Numbered from the stretch's first letter, positions 1-10,809 are shown. The stretch: DNA of 64,000 nucleotides from Sclerotiophoma versabilis (GCA_012274445.1 JAAROD010000093.1:434001-498000), one strand, 5' to 3'. Numbers and translations: made by a program. Notes: generated by a model not told the origin, from the letters alone.

Positions 1-1633
1 AGAGCTGGGCATCCCGGACGCCAGCCATCATGCCATGCACATCGTCGTTCTCGTCGGTGCGTGGCGGTATCAGCAAGGCCTTCTGGAGGCCTATCGCGTT
101 AGCACTCGTGCGGGCTACAGTCTCTGCGGGTGAAGGAGCACGCTGTGACGACAAGATCGAGACCAGGGCGGCAGGAAGGCAGAAAGACTATCCGAGCGGT
201 GAGACTCGAGGTCCTGCGTCGATGCGAAGTCGAACGGTTCGTGAGGGACGTGCAAGTTGTCGTTCAACGAAGTTGTAGTTCGTGCAAGTCGTCGTTCAAT
301 CAGGTCGTCGTTCAATCAAGTCGTCGTTCAATCAAGTCGTCGTTCAATCAAGTCGTCGTTCAATCAAGTCGTCGTTCAATCAAGTCGTCGTTCAAGCGAG
401 ACATATGTACATACATGCAGTGGTGCGACGCTCTTCCTAGCGGACGTGCAAGACGCACAGCCTCGGCTAGGTGCACACAACATGGCCGCAGATGATTGCC
501 GCGCAGCTCGACTGTTGGCTTAGACATCCTACATGCAACCACAAGTCTGTCTTAGTTGTTCTTCCTGCCTCGAGTGAAGCTCTGCGACTGCAACATCCTT
601 CAGGAGCGGGGCGGTCCCAAGTCCCCGACAAGTGTGCCGCACGCTGTCGCAACCACGAAAGACGGTGCCTTCTCGGCTGCCACTACGGAAGTCGATGGCA
701 CAATCGGTCGGGGCATGGCGCATGTTATCGATGCTTCTATCAATAGCAATACGCCGACGAGAGCGCTTCCACTGAGGCTACCAGCAGCGCCACACGTACA
801 GGTACGTACTGACCGAGCGACGACGTCGACGGCTAGGCCCCGACGTGTGGCGCCTTCTCTGATACGTGTAGCACGAACACATCCCGCCGTGCCGCACAGG
901 CGCAGCACTGTACTCCACAAATGGTGAGGATGACCGGTTGCAGCAAGATGGCTTTGCTGCACTGCATGGTCGTCGATTTTGGGTTTCGACGCATTCTTGT
1001 CGGGGCGGGGGATCCTCGCCAGCGTGATTCCTAGCGCGGCCAGCTGAGCCAGTTGCGGGTTCTGCCCGCACTCCCACCGGTATACCTCTGCGGGCGATGC
1101 CAGGGCGCGGCCACGCAGGGCTGACATTCCTGCTTGTTGCTGTTCCGCGCCGCACAGTACGGCACAAAGCAGTTACGGCATAGCGCAGTAGCTGCACTAC
1201 TGGACCGTATCGACTGGCGCAGCTCTTTCGCGCACACACGCGCTGGGGTGCAGTGCGGCTGTTTCACCGCGAGCCGCCGGCAGCTTGTGGGACCTTTACC
1301 TAGCACCTCCATTGCAACCTCGATTGCATCGACTCCACAGGCTGGCGCAGTGATGCTGTAACCTCCAACGCCGTACAGGCAGTACAGTATAAGCACCGCG
1401 GTGCTCCCGTCCAGCCTGTGTCTGTTCAAGCATGGTCTTACTGGTGGCATGTATAATGGCCGAAGAACCTGTTGTGATTGTAACTGTCAAGCGCTCTTGT
1501 GGCGTGGAGAGCTCATTTGCTTCTCCGGAGACCGTCGACATCTGAGCGAGATGCTGGGGTCTTCACAGTAGCTCCAACCCCTTCCTGTCACATCTCCTGC
1601 CCAGCCGTACTGTGCCACTTTCGTGTTGGGCTG
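1..1633. other. gene-poor stretch at the window edge
   Basis: Open frames here are short, overlap on both strands and show no domain, signal peptide or credible splice structure. A minus-strand frame at 600-1127 is the longest (175 codons) but its composition (Ala, Arg, Ser, Thr and Cys rich) looks like a chance frame in GC-rich DNA. The only clear structure is the 16-bp tandem repeat at 288-399. Confidence 0.5.
288..399. repeat. 16-bp tandem repeat, seven copies
   Basis: The unit GTCGTCGTTCAATCAA is repeated head to tail seven times, with the first copy (ends CAG) and the last copy (ends GCGA) slightly changed. Degraded relatives lie just upstream at 257-287. The period of 16 is not a multiple of three and the repeat lies in no credible gene, so it reads as a non-coding minisatellite. 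Confidence 0.9.
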
Positions 1634-1800
1634 GCGCTTCTTTTCGGTCTTTCAGGGTATCAAGCATGCCACCTTGACGGGCTCATACTCCCTTCGCCCA
1701 TCATGCTCTGAAGGTGCACATCCTCGAATATATATAGGTGTCGCTCCTGCTCACTGAGGGGATCACTGAGTGACCAGACCACCAGCCATCGGACAGCATG
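1634..1800 (+). repeat. promoter-like block, copy A of a dispersed duplication
   Basis: This stretch closely matches 58698-58856 in the same orientation. Both hold the same string of sub-blocks: GCATGCCACCT, GGCTCATACT, TCATCATGCTC, AAGGTGCACA, then CACTGAGTGA and CAGACCACCAGCCATC. Copy A also has a TATATATA run at 1729-1736. It ends exactly where the unknown gene at 1798 begins, so it probably contains that gene's promoter and 5' leader. Similarity ends abruptly at both ends of the block. Confidence 0.75.
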
Positions 1801-2364
1801 CCTGGCAAATGGAGCCCCTACGACACCGCTCTGCTTGTCGTCCTCCAATCTCAAAGCCGGGCCGTGCCATACCAAGAAATATGCGATGTCTACATCTCAG
1901 CCTACACAACCGCAGCCATGAGGAGCAGAGTGTCGTGGGTACTCGAGCACAATTTGCAGCTGTTCGACAAAGATACGCGGTCTTGGAGGCGAGAAGAGGT
2001 CATCAGCTGGATCAAGACCCAAAAGGCCGCAGGCCTGCTCCAAGCGAGTGAGGTGGAAAAACTGGTGCGACTCGGTACGCTCTTGTGCCGACCTGATGAC
2101 GTCACGCTAATCACTCGTAGCGTGCGACGAACCTGGAGGTCGTTGAAAGGGCTAAATAGGAAGCTTGAACATAAAATCTTATACTTGCAAATCTTTAAGG
2201 CATTCTATCCACATGATATTCAGATATTACGATTTGAATCGCGACGGTGCCGCTACGACAGGATATGCATTGACCATCGGGTGCCCTGGCTGCCGTCTGG
2301 TTGCATTCGCGTATTCCGAATAGTCGGCAACGGCCTGCGCCAGTTCGTTGCGGCCCATGTATAA
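1798..2364 (+). CDS. unknown small protein, possible HTH-like N-terminus
   Basis: An ATG at 1798 opens a 188-codon frame starting MPGKWSPYDTALLVVLQ. The first 100 residues are well ordered and helical in character (alternating hydrophobic and charged, with Trp at WSPY, RVSWVLEH and ISWIKT), which recalls a small helix-turn-helix or Myb-like fold. No family is recognised. The 3' third (from about 2150) is compositionally different and runs antisense into the transferase gene on the minus strand (2227-3585), so the true end is likely earlier, through an intron or a stop not resolved here. The ATG follows directly after the dispersed promoter-like block at 1634-1800. The start is well supported; the end is not. 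Confidence 0.5.
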   Translation: MPGKWSPYDTALLVVLQSQSRAVPYQEICDVYISAYTTAAMRSRVSWVLEHNLQLFDKDTRSWRREEVISWIKTQKAAGLLQASEVEKLVRLGTLLCRPDDVTLITRSVRRTWRSLKGLNRKLEHKILYLQIFKAFYPHDIQILRFESRRCRYDRICIDHRVPWLPSGCIRVFRIVGNGLRQFVAAHV

Positions 2365-3585
2365 TGGCAAAGCCTTTTCAAGCTTGGCCAGAAAACGTTC
2401 TTTGTCTTGCTCAAGGAGCTGCAGCTCGTGCGCCAGCACATCCGCACTCATGTCGTCGACCTTGATTACCCAGTTGTCAAGGCCGAGGTCGGCGAGGATG
2501 CCCCGTGTCTTTTGTTCGTACGCGAGCCCGATTGATGGTACTCGTTCGATTAACGCGAAGATGACGGAGTGGAATCGATTGCCCACAAGGAAATCGAGCT
2601 CAGCTGCCACTGCTCTCGGATCGACATCGTCCGCCTCCAAGACAACGACGTCCGATGCATTGTTGCACTTGTCTAGAATACAGCGTTGAACCAGACGATC
2701 ATCATCGCGTCCCTCTACGTTCGTTGTCGTAGGGAAAAGAACAAGTCGGTGATTGGGCATGGCCTGGACTGCATCGATGAACTTTGCCAATTCATGCTCG
2801 AACTGCGTCTGTTTTTCTGTGGGAAGGCATTTTCGGACCGTCAAACCAATGAGTACCTCGTCATCACTAAGTCTGTGCCGCTCCCGCCAATTGCCAGATC
2901 CTGTGCTTCGTCCTCGTGGGGGGAGGGTGAAAGCGAGGTCCACAGCACGCGAGGGCCCCGGTTGCTCGAGCTGAAGCTCTTCGAGTCGCCGCATGCTTTC
3001 GTCTTCGCGGACAAGCACGTTCGTTCCATTCAGCGTTTCTCTGATAAATCTTTTGCGCCATCCTCCGGGAAATGGTCCGTAGGACTGAGGAGTCAGTGTC
3101 ACCTCGACACCTGCCCGCTTCGCAACGGCGACGTGACTCAGCTGAACAAGGATATCAAGTCCCTTCCCGAGCCCAGGCTTTGATGCTCCTTGTATGTAAG
3201 GACCTGCTCCCACTAGCGAGACGACATGATCGGCAGATCGAATGGCCGCAAGCTCGTCTCCAACTTCTGTCGGAAGGAATTGTTCCGCTCGTCGGTACCA
3301 CCAGTTCGGTCCACGATTCCACAGCAATCCAATCCCGCTGACAAGGCTCCGGCGAACAAGGCGACCGGTGCGTGTCGGTGCGCGGCTTGCCCAGTGGCGC
3401 ATCGATCCAAGGTTGCGAACACCTTCGAATTCCGAATGTTCCTTAGGATCATCCATTCCCGATATCACGATTTCACATCCAGGATGCGCCACGCGCACCT
3501 GATGCACCGCTGCATCTCGCAGCACTCTGTCGCCTACGTTGCTATGCACGTACGAGCCAGAAATGAGGACCGATTTCTTCGCCAT
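2227..3585 (-). CDS. polysaccharide pyruvyl transferase family protein
   Basis: This single-exon gene encodes 452 residues. The N-terminus has the family motif GSYVHSNVGD (residues 10-19), where an Asn-x-Gly-Asp loop follows a short beta strand. Other landmarks are SLVGAGPYIQG (about 123-133), LVREDESMRRL (about 191), FPTTTN (about 284) and the C-terminal GNRFHSVIFA (335-344), the Arg/His signature of the PF04230 fold. Family members transfer pyruvate ketals, or act as related GT-B enzymes, on surface polysaccharides; the actual donor and acceptor here are unknown. There is no signal peptide or TM segment, so a cytosolic enzyme is expected. The family is mainly bacterial, and the lack of introns next to intron-bearing genes fits, but does not prove, horizontal acquisition. 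Its 5' end lies 103 bp from one arm of the 219-bp inverted repeat, facing the MFS transporter. Confidence 0.85.
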   Translation of the reverse strand: MAKKSVLISGSYVHSNVGDRVLRDAAVHQVRVAHPGCEIVISGMDDPKEHSEFEGVRNLGSMRHWASRAPTRTGRLVRRSLVSGIGLLWNRGPNWWYRRAEQFLPTEVGDELAAIRSADHVVSLVGAGPYIQGASKPGLGKGLDILVQLSHVAVAKRAGVEVTLTPQSYGPFPGGWRKRFIRETLNGTNVLVREDESMRRLEELQLEQPGPSRAVDLAFTLPPRGRSTGSGNWRERHRLSDDEVLIGLTVRKCLPTEKQTQFEHELAKFIDAVQAMPNHRLVLFPTTTNVEGRDDDRLVQRCILDKCNNASDVVVLEADDVDPRAVAAELDFLVGNRFHSVIFALIERVPSIGLAYEQKTRGILADLGLDNWVIKVDDMSADVLAHELQLLEQDKERFLAKLEKALPLYMGRNELAQAVADYSEYANATRRQPGHPMVNAYPVVAAPSRFKS

Positions 3586-3687
3586 TTGCTGCTAACACTC
3601 TTTAGCGTGCCGGGCACTTCAGTATAACGATACGAAATGGGCGTCTTTATCTGTATTGTGCGGCTGACGAGCGCAACCTGTGACTGC

Positions 3688-3906
3688 TGTCAAATTAGAT
3701 GAGATGTTACATAGAATTAATTGTTGTTGTTGAAGATTGATCTCGTCCCCCTCTAGAAGGTGATGCTATCACGATGTATATGCTCTCGCACAAACAAGGC
3801 CGAAGTAGGATCGAGGCGGGTTGGGCAACATGGCTGCAATCGACACCGAGGCTAAATTGCCTGCTGGATAGCCTTCCATCTGACAGCAACACATGCTATC
3901 TGACAA
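3688..3906 (+). repeat. left arm of 219-bp inverted repeat
   Basis: Read 5' to 3' this arm begins TGTCAAATTAGATGAG and ends TATCTGACAA. Its reverse complement is at 4791-5009. By direct reading the arms differ at one base (C at about 3893 versus T), giving 218 of 219 identical. Seen from the transferase gene, the arm lies immediately upstream and ends 103 bp before its ATG. The CAACAACAACAATTAA tract near the outer end resembles a fungal 5' leader. Confidence 0.95.
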
Positions 3907-4790
3907 ATGTAGAACTGAGGCCGTCCACGCAGCCCTCTTGACGCAGCACGTAGAATGGCGTTTAATCTGCCAGGCGACGACGAATTTGTCCCCTAAAACC
4001 AGGAGATTTTTTGTACAAGGAGCAATAATGGAAGGATTCACGCATGGAAAAGCTAGGAAGCGCCATTAGAAGAGAAGGTTGGTAATTCTATGTGTGTCTC
4101 AACCTTGATGTGGTGTGATAAATAATCTCACATTAAGTCTTGGGCAGCTACCACCTCCGCTGGAGTGCGTATATTTGCTCTTACCAAGGTTTCAGAATAG
4201 ACTTTAGGATTTGCGCTACCTTGATTCGTATGCCAAGCCTTCTACTCCGGTGCCTATTAGTAGAGAAGTTTAGCGGACGTAGTAGTCTTACGCTAGTCCC
4301 GCCGTTCTTTAGTTTCTATTTATATATCCATAGTATATTAGCATCCATGCGTACTTTATAATACTCTACGTTTTATTCTTTAGGTTATCTACGTAATATT
4401 AGTAGTCTCACCTTAATTATTATCTTGGCGCCAAACACTAAGAAGATCACGCCACATATACCTAATATAGGGAAAGAGAATAGCTCGGTAGATTAGAAGA
4501 TAACGCCACATATACCTAACATACTAGTAGGGAAAGTGAACGGCTGGATGGATTAGAAGACTACGCCACTTCCGCATAATAAGGGTAGCCAACGGCTAGG
4601 TAGAATAGCTTCGAGTCGGTTTATATACCAATCAACATCTAAGTATTGTTAGTTTGAGTGAACCGTCGATGGGTTTTCTCCGCTAATTCCTTCGTAAACG
4701 GACACAACATCGATTTCGCCGATTTGGGGCGCGTCCATCGAAACAGAATTGAACACTTAACATTGACGCTCTTGAATTCATTCCGTGCAG
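3907..4790. other. spacer between the inverted-repeat arms
   Basis: No supportable gene. The centre (about 4080-4660) is AT-rich, with many TA steps as expected for RIP-affected or decayed transposon DNA. It includes a degenerate tandem repeat of 56-60 bp at 4447-4610. The part next to the right arm (4660-4790) has normal composition. Confidence 0.6.
4447..4610. repeat. degenerate 56-60 bp tandem repeat, about three copies
   Basis: Units begin with ACGCCACATATACCTAA at 4447 and 4503, and with ACGCCACTTCCGCATAA at 4563. Each continues through AGGGAAAG or AGGGTAGC, a CGGNTNGNTNGA segment and ATTAGAAGA. The third copy is incomplete. Confidence 0.7.
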
Positions 4791-5009
4791 TTGTCAGATA
4801 GCATATGTTGCTGTCAGATGGAAGGCTATCCAGCAGGCAATTTAGCCTCGGTGTCGATTGCAGCCATGTTGCCCAACCCGCCTCGATCCTACTTCGGCCT
4901 TGTTTGTGCGAGAGCATATACATCGTGATAGCATCACCTTCTAGAGGGGGACGAGATCAATCTTCAACAACAACAATTAATTCTATGTAACATCTCATCT
5001 AATTTGACA
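4791..5009 (-). repeat. right arm of 219-bp inverted repeat
   Basis: This is the reverse complement of 3688-3906 with one mismatch. Its outer end lies 36 bp before the ATG of the MFS transporter at 5046. The transporter and the transferase therefore share the same 219 bp of upstream DNA in mirror orientation. Just outside the arms (3687 and 5010) the sequences are unrelated, and no obvious target-site duplication flanks the pair. Confidence 0.95.
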
Positions 5010-5045
5010 ACATTATCAAATCTATAATTCCCAATCTGACGCGCT

Positions 5046-6877
5046 ATGGCTACAGATGAACTTATTCAAGAAAGAGAGTACAGGAATAGAGAGGCAGATA
5101 AAGACGTCGGGAGGCGTGGAATAACATGTGTTCGGGATGACAGAAAGCAATGTAGAATCGACAGGCCTCTACCACGAAACGACATCGAAGCCCAGCAGCA
5201 TGCACACGAGTCGAACAACTACGAACACAGACCCTTCTCAGGAAATTTAGACACAGATGAGGCCCTAATCGTGAGATGGAACTCAGAATCGGATCCTCAC
5301 AATCCTCTGAACTTCTCCTTCCGATGCCGTTGGACACTAATCCTCCTTGCGAGCTTCGGTTCCCTCCTCACCTCTACAGCCACCTCTATATTCGCCCCTG
5401 GAATACCAAACCTAATGGAAGAGTTTGGCTCTACAAATACTACGCTTAGTTCCTTCCTCGTCACTGCCTTTTTAATAGGCATGGGCATCGGACCACTCTG
5501 GTGGGCGCCACTCTCCGAACTCTACGGTCGACTCCCAGTGCAGCATGTCGGAAACGTTGGTTTCCTATGCTTTACTATAATGTGTGCACGAAGTTCGAGT
5601 TTAGCGATGCTAGTAGTAGCACGACTACTCCAGGGCACATTCTCAATGGTTTCAGTCACCAACGGAGGCGGTATTATCGCAGACACGATGAAGCAGGATA
5701 AGCGAGGATTTGCATTGTCTGTGTATACCATGGGGATACTAGTAGGACCGTCTGTGGGCCCTGTGGCAGGAGGCTTCATAGTTGAAGCTAAGGATTGGAG
5801 ATGGTCGTTCTGGTTTATTGCCATATTAGTGAGTTGCTCTATCATCCTAGCTCGTAATCTTCCAAACCCATACGTATGCAGCACATGTATTCTATTAAGT
5901 ATACCCTATTCGCACTAACTACTATATGTCACTTGCACCTCAGCGACATTAGTAATGCATCATCTCAGCTAATAACACCCTCTACAGGCCTCTGCTTTAA
6001 CCATCACAAGTCTCCTCGTTTGGCGCGAGACATACGCGCCTATAATTCTCCAGCATAAAGCCGAAAGCCTCCGCAGAACAACCGGCAACCCATCCCTCCG
6101 AACCCTATACGATCGTGGCCTGTCTCCGTTAGCATACTTTATATGTGGCATTGGTCGCGTCTGTAAAATGCTCTACTGGTCTCCTATCATCCTGCTTCTC
6201 TCTGTACACATGGGCCTTCTAAACTCCTACTTTTACATTCTGCTTACGACCCTTTCTACTGTGTTCAATTCCGTGTATGGATGGAGCGCAGCTACCACAG
6301 GGTTAGCGAATCTAGGCGTGGGCATTGGTTTTCTCGTGAGCGTGGTGATATATGCGAATATTAGTGATCGGTTATTAAACGTGATGGCGCGGAACAGCGA
6401 GAGGGACGAGCTAAAGCCAGAGTATCGATTACTATTGGTAATTATTGGAGGGCTGCTAACTCCAGTCGCATTTTTCTGGTATGGATGGTCTGCGCAAGCA
6501 AAGCTACATTGGATGATGCCGATTATTGGGACAAGCTTCCTAGGGTTAGGTAACAACACGGTGCTGGTACGTCGATACACTTCGTTCGTGTATCTTGCAA
6601 TGCTAACGACCTATTACAGATGGGAATTCAGTCGTATGTAATAGATGCATACCCGCTATATGCAGCGTCTGGGCTTGCGGCAAACGCGGTGGTGCGGTCG
6701 CTCATGGCTGCGGCGTTACCGCTTGCGGCGCCAAAGATATACGACGCTTTAGATCTTGGGTGGGGAAACTCAGTGTTGGCGTTCTTAGCTTTAACCATGG
6801 TCCCCATTCCATGGCTATTAATGATATATGGTGACAGGTTACGGAGAATTAATAAAGAGAAGCTAGATAACATGTAG
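5046..6877 (+). CDS. MFS transporter, DHA1-like (multidrug/polyamine type)
   Basis: Three exons: 5046-5828, 5988-6566 and 6620-6877, all joined in phase 0. Intron 1 (5829-5987) starts GTGAGT and ends CTCTACAG; intron 2 (6567-6619) has branch motif GCTAAC and ends TTACAG. The spliced product is 539 residues. The hydrophilic N-terminus (about 90 residues) ends in VRWNSESDPHNPLNFS, the usual lead-in of fungal 12-TM drug:H+ antiporters. PLSELYGRLP fits the loop between TM2 and TM3, and GPSVGPVAGGF fits antiporter motif C in TM5. The central loop has LRRTTGNPSLRTLYDRGLSP, and late motifs include YAASGLAANAVVRS. It is expected in the plasma membrane exporting small molecules; the substrate is unknown. 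No frameshift is seen. Its promoter lies in the right inverted-repeat arm. Confidence 0.9.
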
Positions 6878-6997
6878 TAATAAGATAAATAAAACACAAT
6901 GCTAAATTGTAAAAGAATTAGACTGCTCACCGAGGAACCTAAGGTTTTATAGGAAAGGTTACTTAGAGTAATTAAAAAAGCTCTACGTAAGATATTA

Positions 6998-8822
6998 ACG
7001 TGACCGGCAATTGAGTCGGACACTAAATGCGGTTCTCTACCTTAACACATTAATAACTTAACACTACAATAAGATATAATAGTGCACAACAGCTTAAATT
7101 AATTGTCTGCCTCTGTTGTATCTTTCTTGCATGTACGCTTATTGTGCCCTGCCTTACCGCACTTTTTGCAGTGTTAAATACCCTTGCTGCCTGCACCTGC
7201 CTGCACTCTCCCCTCACGCCTCTCATTCTTAACTACCACCTCTGCCTCTATTTGAGCTATCAAAACCTCTGCCTCTGCCTGAGATAGGGTCCCTACCTTC
7301 TGAATCCGCTTCTTTTTGCGCTTTTTACGCTCAGAAGCAGCAGTATTAGCTGCCTCAAGTTTGGCTACTCTGGCTTCAAGCAACGTGTGAGAGTGCGCCT
7401 TCAACGTTGACCCCTTTTTAACCTGCAACACTATCTCAAGAATTGAATCAGGTGACGAACTCTTGTGGTCTCTTATTCTCTTTATAATCAGTGTTGTTTG
7501 AGCCTCTATCTCCCAGGCGTTGCTTGGCGTTTTAGGTTGCCAAGGGGTAGGTCCTGGTGCCGGTGGTGTTGGTGTACGAGGCTTTACTTCAAGCTTCAAT
7601 AGCACTGCCTCTGGGTTATCTGGAACCAAGCCAGTTGCTCTGAAGCTTGATCTGATATTATTGGACGAAAAGGCACGCTTGTAGACCTGCTGGAAGGCAG
7701 TAAGGAAGGCTTTCTTGTTGATGTGGTTGATAGAGCAGTCTACCAAGGCTCTGATTTCCTCCTTGTACGCCCGCTTTAGGGGGGCAAAACAACCTATATT
7801 AAGCGGCTGCAGGAGGTGTGACGCATGAGGAGGCATACAGAGAGTAACAATCTTGTTCTCCTCACACAGATTCTGAAAGGCAAGTGACTTGTGGCTCTTA
7901 TGGCCATCAAGAATAAGCAGCTGGTAACTACCCACTGTCCGGGCATCTGTATGCTGGATAAAGTGCTGTAACCAGTTAAGACCAAGCTTGTTTGTTGTCC
8001 AGCCGTTGTTACTGACACCAATCCTCCAGTCCTTAGGGTTGTAGTACCAGGCTCGGTCATGGTTCTTTGCTTTGAAGATAAAGAAGGGTGGGACCATCTA
8101 CCCTATAGCGTTAATGCCAGCAATCAACGTTGCCCACTCACGGTCGCCAGGCTGGACCCTAATTGGCTTAAGACGTCTCTTAGAGGCTGTTACTACCTTC
8201 ACAGACCCTCTAATACCCATCTGGAAGCCAGTCTCGTCAAAGTTGTAGGTGTCTTCGTCCAGAATGCCATACTTGGCTTTAACATTGCGTACGAGGTCAA
8301 ACCAGGGACTGATGATAGCTGGATTGCTGCATAGAACTCTCTGGTGATCGCGCTGCCTGGTTACCTGAGACTTGATCTTAGGCTTTCGTTTAATGAGGTT
8401 TCTGGCCTATTTCTCTCCAACCTCTCCACCTCCACGCGCAGCAAGCAGTTGGTTGGCCATAGAGCGTACATACGCAAGCGAAGGGGCAAAGCCTCGCTTA
8501 TTAAGCTTTCTTATACGTTGTAAAATTGCCTCCTCCTCAAGCCTGCTGAGTTTTGACCGGCTATGGTGGGTATCACGCCGTGCAGTTGTTTTGGCGCGTT
8601 GGTCACTAAGTGTGCTTCGGGGCACGTTGTAGATCGCAGCAGCGCGTCGCTGGCTTAGAGACACGTTGGATTTTATAGCTTGAAGGGCAATAGTAATTCT
8701 ATCTTCATAAGAAAGAGATTCAAGATCAGATTGTTGAGACATCGCGATAGGTGGTAGAAAGAGGTATGGTCTTGGCAAAGTGTCCGACTCAATTGCCCGG
8801 CCGACTCAATTGCCGGTCACGT
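6998..8822 (-). mobile_element. Fot1/pogo-type DNA transposon, copy 1
   Basis: The ends form terminal inverted repeats: ACGTGACCGGCAATTGAGTC on the left and its complement on the right. Near the right end a piece of the repeat (CCGACTCAATTGCC) is doubled. TA dinucleotides flank the element at 6996-6997 and 8823-8824, the expected pogo/Tc1 target duplication. Length is 1825 bp, the same as copy 3 (37773-39597). The transposase gene on the minus strand is broken. It is followed after 178 bp by copy 2 in the opposite orientation. Confidence 0.9.
7099..8742 (-). pseudogene. broken pogo-type transposase
   Basis: From the ATG at 8742 (MSQQSDLESLSYEDR) the frame shows an N-terminal psq-type helix-turn-helix, a CENP-B/Tc5-like second HTH, a DDE_1 catalytic domain and a basic tail with a CCHC zinc knuckle (CKKCGKAGHNKRTC, near 7120). 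In-frame stops interrupt it: TAG at 8407-8409 and TAG at 8098-8100, both where related copies have Trp, and TAA near 7174. The third catalytic Asp, in the motif LQPLD of the other copies, reads LQPLN here. Both TGG-to-TAG changes are C-to-T in CpA context on the other strand, as RIP produces. It should encode no active enzyme. Confidence 0.85.
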
Positions 8823-9000
8823 TAGCCTATATTAGTCTACGTTATAAGTACTAAGTAGAGTTTTAATATTACGTGGCTAGTATATGGCCAGAAAGATTAT
8901 AAGCTACCTATTAGCTATATTAGTACTAGAGAAACTTTATTATATATTATTTTAAAAGCTAATAAGATAGTTAGGTTTTATCCTAAATAGATTATTTTTA
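8823..9000. other. AT-rich gap between two pogo elements
   Basis: 178 bp of very AT-rich DNA carrying the TA target-site copies of both neighbouring elements. No gene is seen. It probably represents older RIP-degraded sequence that received both insertions. Confidence 0.5.
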
Positions 9001-10809
9001 ACGTGCCCCACCACTGAAATGCGCACTTTGCCAAGCCCACACCACTTTCAACCTTCTGTCACAATGTCTTAACCACCTAATCTTAATTTGCTTTCTACTA
9101 AAGATAGAGTTATCCTAGCTATCTAAGCTATACAATCTAATTTGTTGCTTACGCAGCGACGAGCTGCGCACGTCTTTAGCGTACATAAAAGCACCCTCCG
9201 CAACTAACGCGCTAGGAAGGCTTCACGACGCGATTCCTATCCCAACCCATCAAGACTAAAGAGGGATGAAGAGGAGGCAATTGTACAGTACATAAAGAAG
9301 CTTAATGCGCGAGGCTTCGCCCCTACGCTTAGCTATGTACGAGAGATGGCCAACCAACTGCTAGCTGCACGTGGTGGTGGCCAGGTTGGAGAAAACTAGG
9401 CCTACAGGCTTGTACGCCGGAGGCCTGAGATAAAATCCCAGATTACTAGGCAGCGGGATCACCAGAGAGTTCTATGCAGTAATCCAGCGATAATCAGCCC
9501 CTGGTTCAACCTTGTACGCAATGTTAAAGCCAAGTACGGTATTCTAGATGAAGACACCTACAACTTTGACGAGACAGGCTTCTAGATAGGCGTTGGAGGG
9601 TCTGTAAAGGTGGTGACAGCGTCTGAGAGGCGTTCTAGGCCACTTGGAGTTCAACCTGGCGATCGTGAGTGGGTGACGTTGATCGCTGGCATCAACGCGA
9701 TGGGGTGGTCAATTCCACCCTTCCTTATCCTCAAAGCAAAGCACCACGACCAGGCCTGGTATCACAACAACTCGAAGGATTAGAGGATAGGTGTTAGCGA
9801 GAACGGCTGGATAACGAACAAGCTTAGTCTCGCCTAGTTGCAGCACCTTATCCAGCATCCAGAGGCTCGCATAGTAGGTAGTCACTGCCTGCTTATTATT
9901 AATGGCCACGAGAACTACTAGTCACTTGCTTTCCAAGATCTCTGCGAGCAAAGCAAGATTATTACCCTCTGTATGCCTCCGCACTCGTCGCACATCCTAC
10001 AGCCGCTTGATGCAGGTTGTTTTGCCCCGCTAAAGCAGGCGTACAAGAAGGAACTAAGAGGCTTAGCAGACAGCTACATCCACTACATTAACAAAAAGGC
10101 CTTTCTAGCCACCTTTACGCTAGTGTTTAATAAGGCGTTTTTAAAGGATAATATCTTATTAAGCTTTAGAGCAACTAGCTTAGTCCTACACAATCTAGAG
10201 GTGGTGTTATCTAAGCTTGAGGTGAAGCCTCGTACGCCAACGCCACCTGCACTAGGGCCTACCCCCTGGCAACCTAAAACACCAAGCAACGCCTGGGAGA
10301 AAGAAGCTCAAACAACGCTAATACTAAAGAAGATAAGAGATTATAAGAGTTCCTCACCTGATTCTATCATTGAGATGGTCTTACAGGTTAAAAAGGGGTC
10401 AACTTTGAAGGTCCACTCACATGCGTTGCTCGAAGCTAGGATAGCCAATCTTGAGGAGGCAAACCAGGCAGCGTCTGAACGTAGAAAGCGCAAGAAAAAG
10501 CGGATACAGAAGGGAGGAACCCTATCGCAGGTAGAGGCAGAGGATGTAGTTGAGGAAAGGGATGTTGAGGTTCAGTTAGAGGCGGAGAGGCGTCAGGGGA
10601 GGGTACGCACAGGTGCTAGTAGAGAGGGCATTCGACGCTGCAAGAACTGCGGCGAGGCAGGACATAATAAGCGCACATGCAAGAAAGATGCAGCAGAAGT
10701 AGAGGAATAATTCTAGCTATCACGTGTCTTAATTGTTTTACTAAGTGTTGAGTTATCTGTGTGCAAAAGCTCGAGGGTTAGTGGGGTGCGCATTAGTGGT
10801 GGGGCACGT
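9001..10809 (+). mobile_element. Fot1/pogo-type DNA transposon, copy 2
   Basis: It begins ACGTGCCCCACCACTGAAAT and ends with the matching inverted repeat ATTAGTGGTGGGGCACGT, with TA at 8999-9000 and 10810-10811. The length is 1809 bp. The inverted repeats share only the outermost ACGTG with copy 1, so this is a sister family, although the transposases are clearly homologous. It lies opposite in orientation to copy 1. Confidence 0.9.
9064..10710 (+). pseudogene. broken pogo-type transposase with zinc knuckle
   Basis: The frame starts ATG TCT TAA, where copies 1 and 3 have MSQQ, so codon 3 is already a stop (CAA to TAA, CpA context). More stops follow near 9130, 9400, 9580, 9780 and 9920. The domain order matches copy 1: HTH, DDE_1 domain and a C-terminal CCHC knuckle (CKNCGEAGHNKRTC, about 10640-10680). 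The last 245 codons (9973-10710) are open, from the CMPPHSSHILQPLD motif to the end. The second catalytic Asp is replaced by Asn (LIINGH instead of LILDGH). It is a decayed, non-functional copy. Confidence 0.85.

Noticed and set aside
288..399. CRISPR-like array
   Set aside because: Units are contiguous 16-mers without spacers and the genome is eukaryotic.
600..1239. Minus-strand frames of 153-175 codons
   Set aside because: Low-complexity composition, mutual overlap on several frames, no domain or splice support.
3707..4990. Two identical 61-codon open frames, one on each strand
   Set aside because: They are the two arms of the 219-bp inverted repeat read in the same sense; no start context or composition supports a protein.
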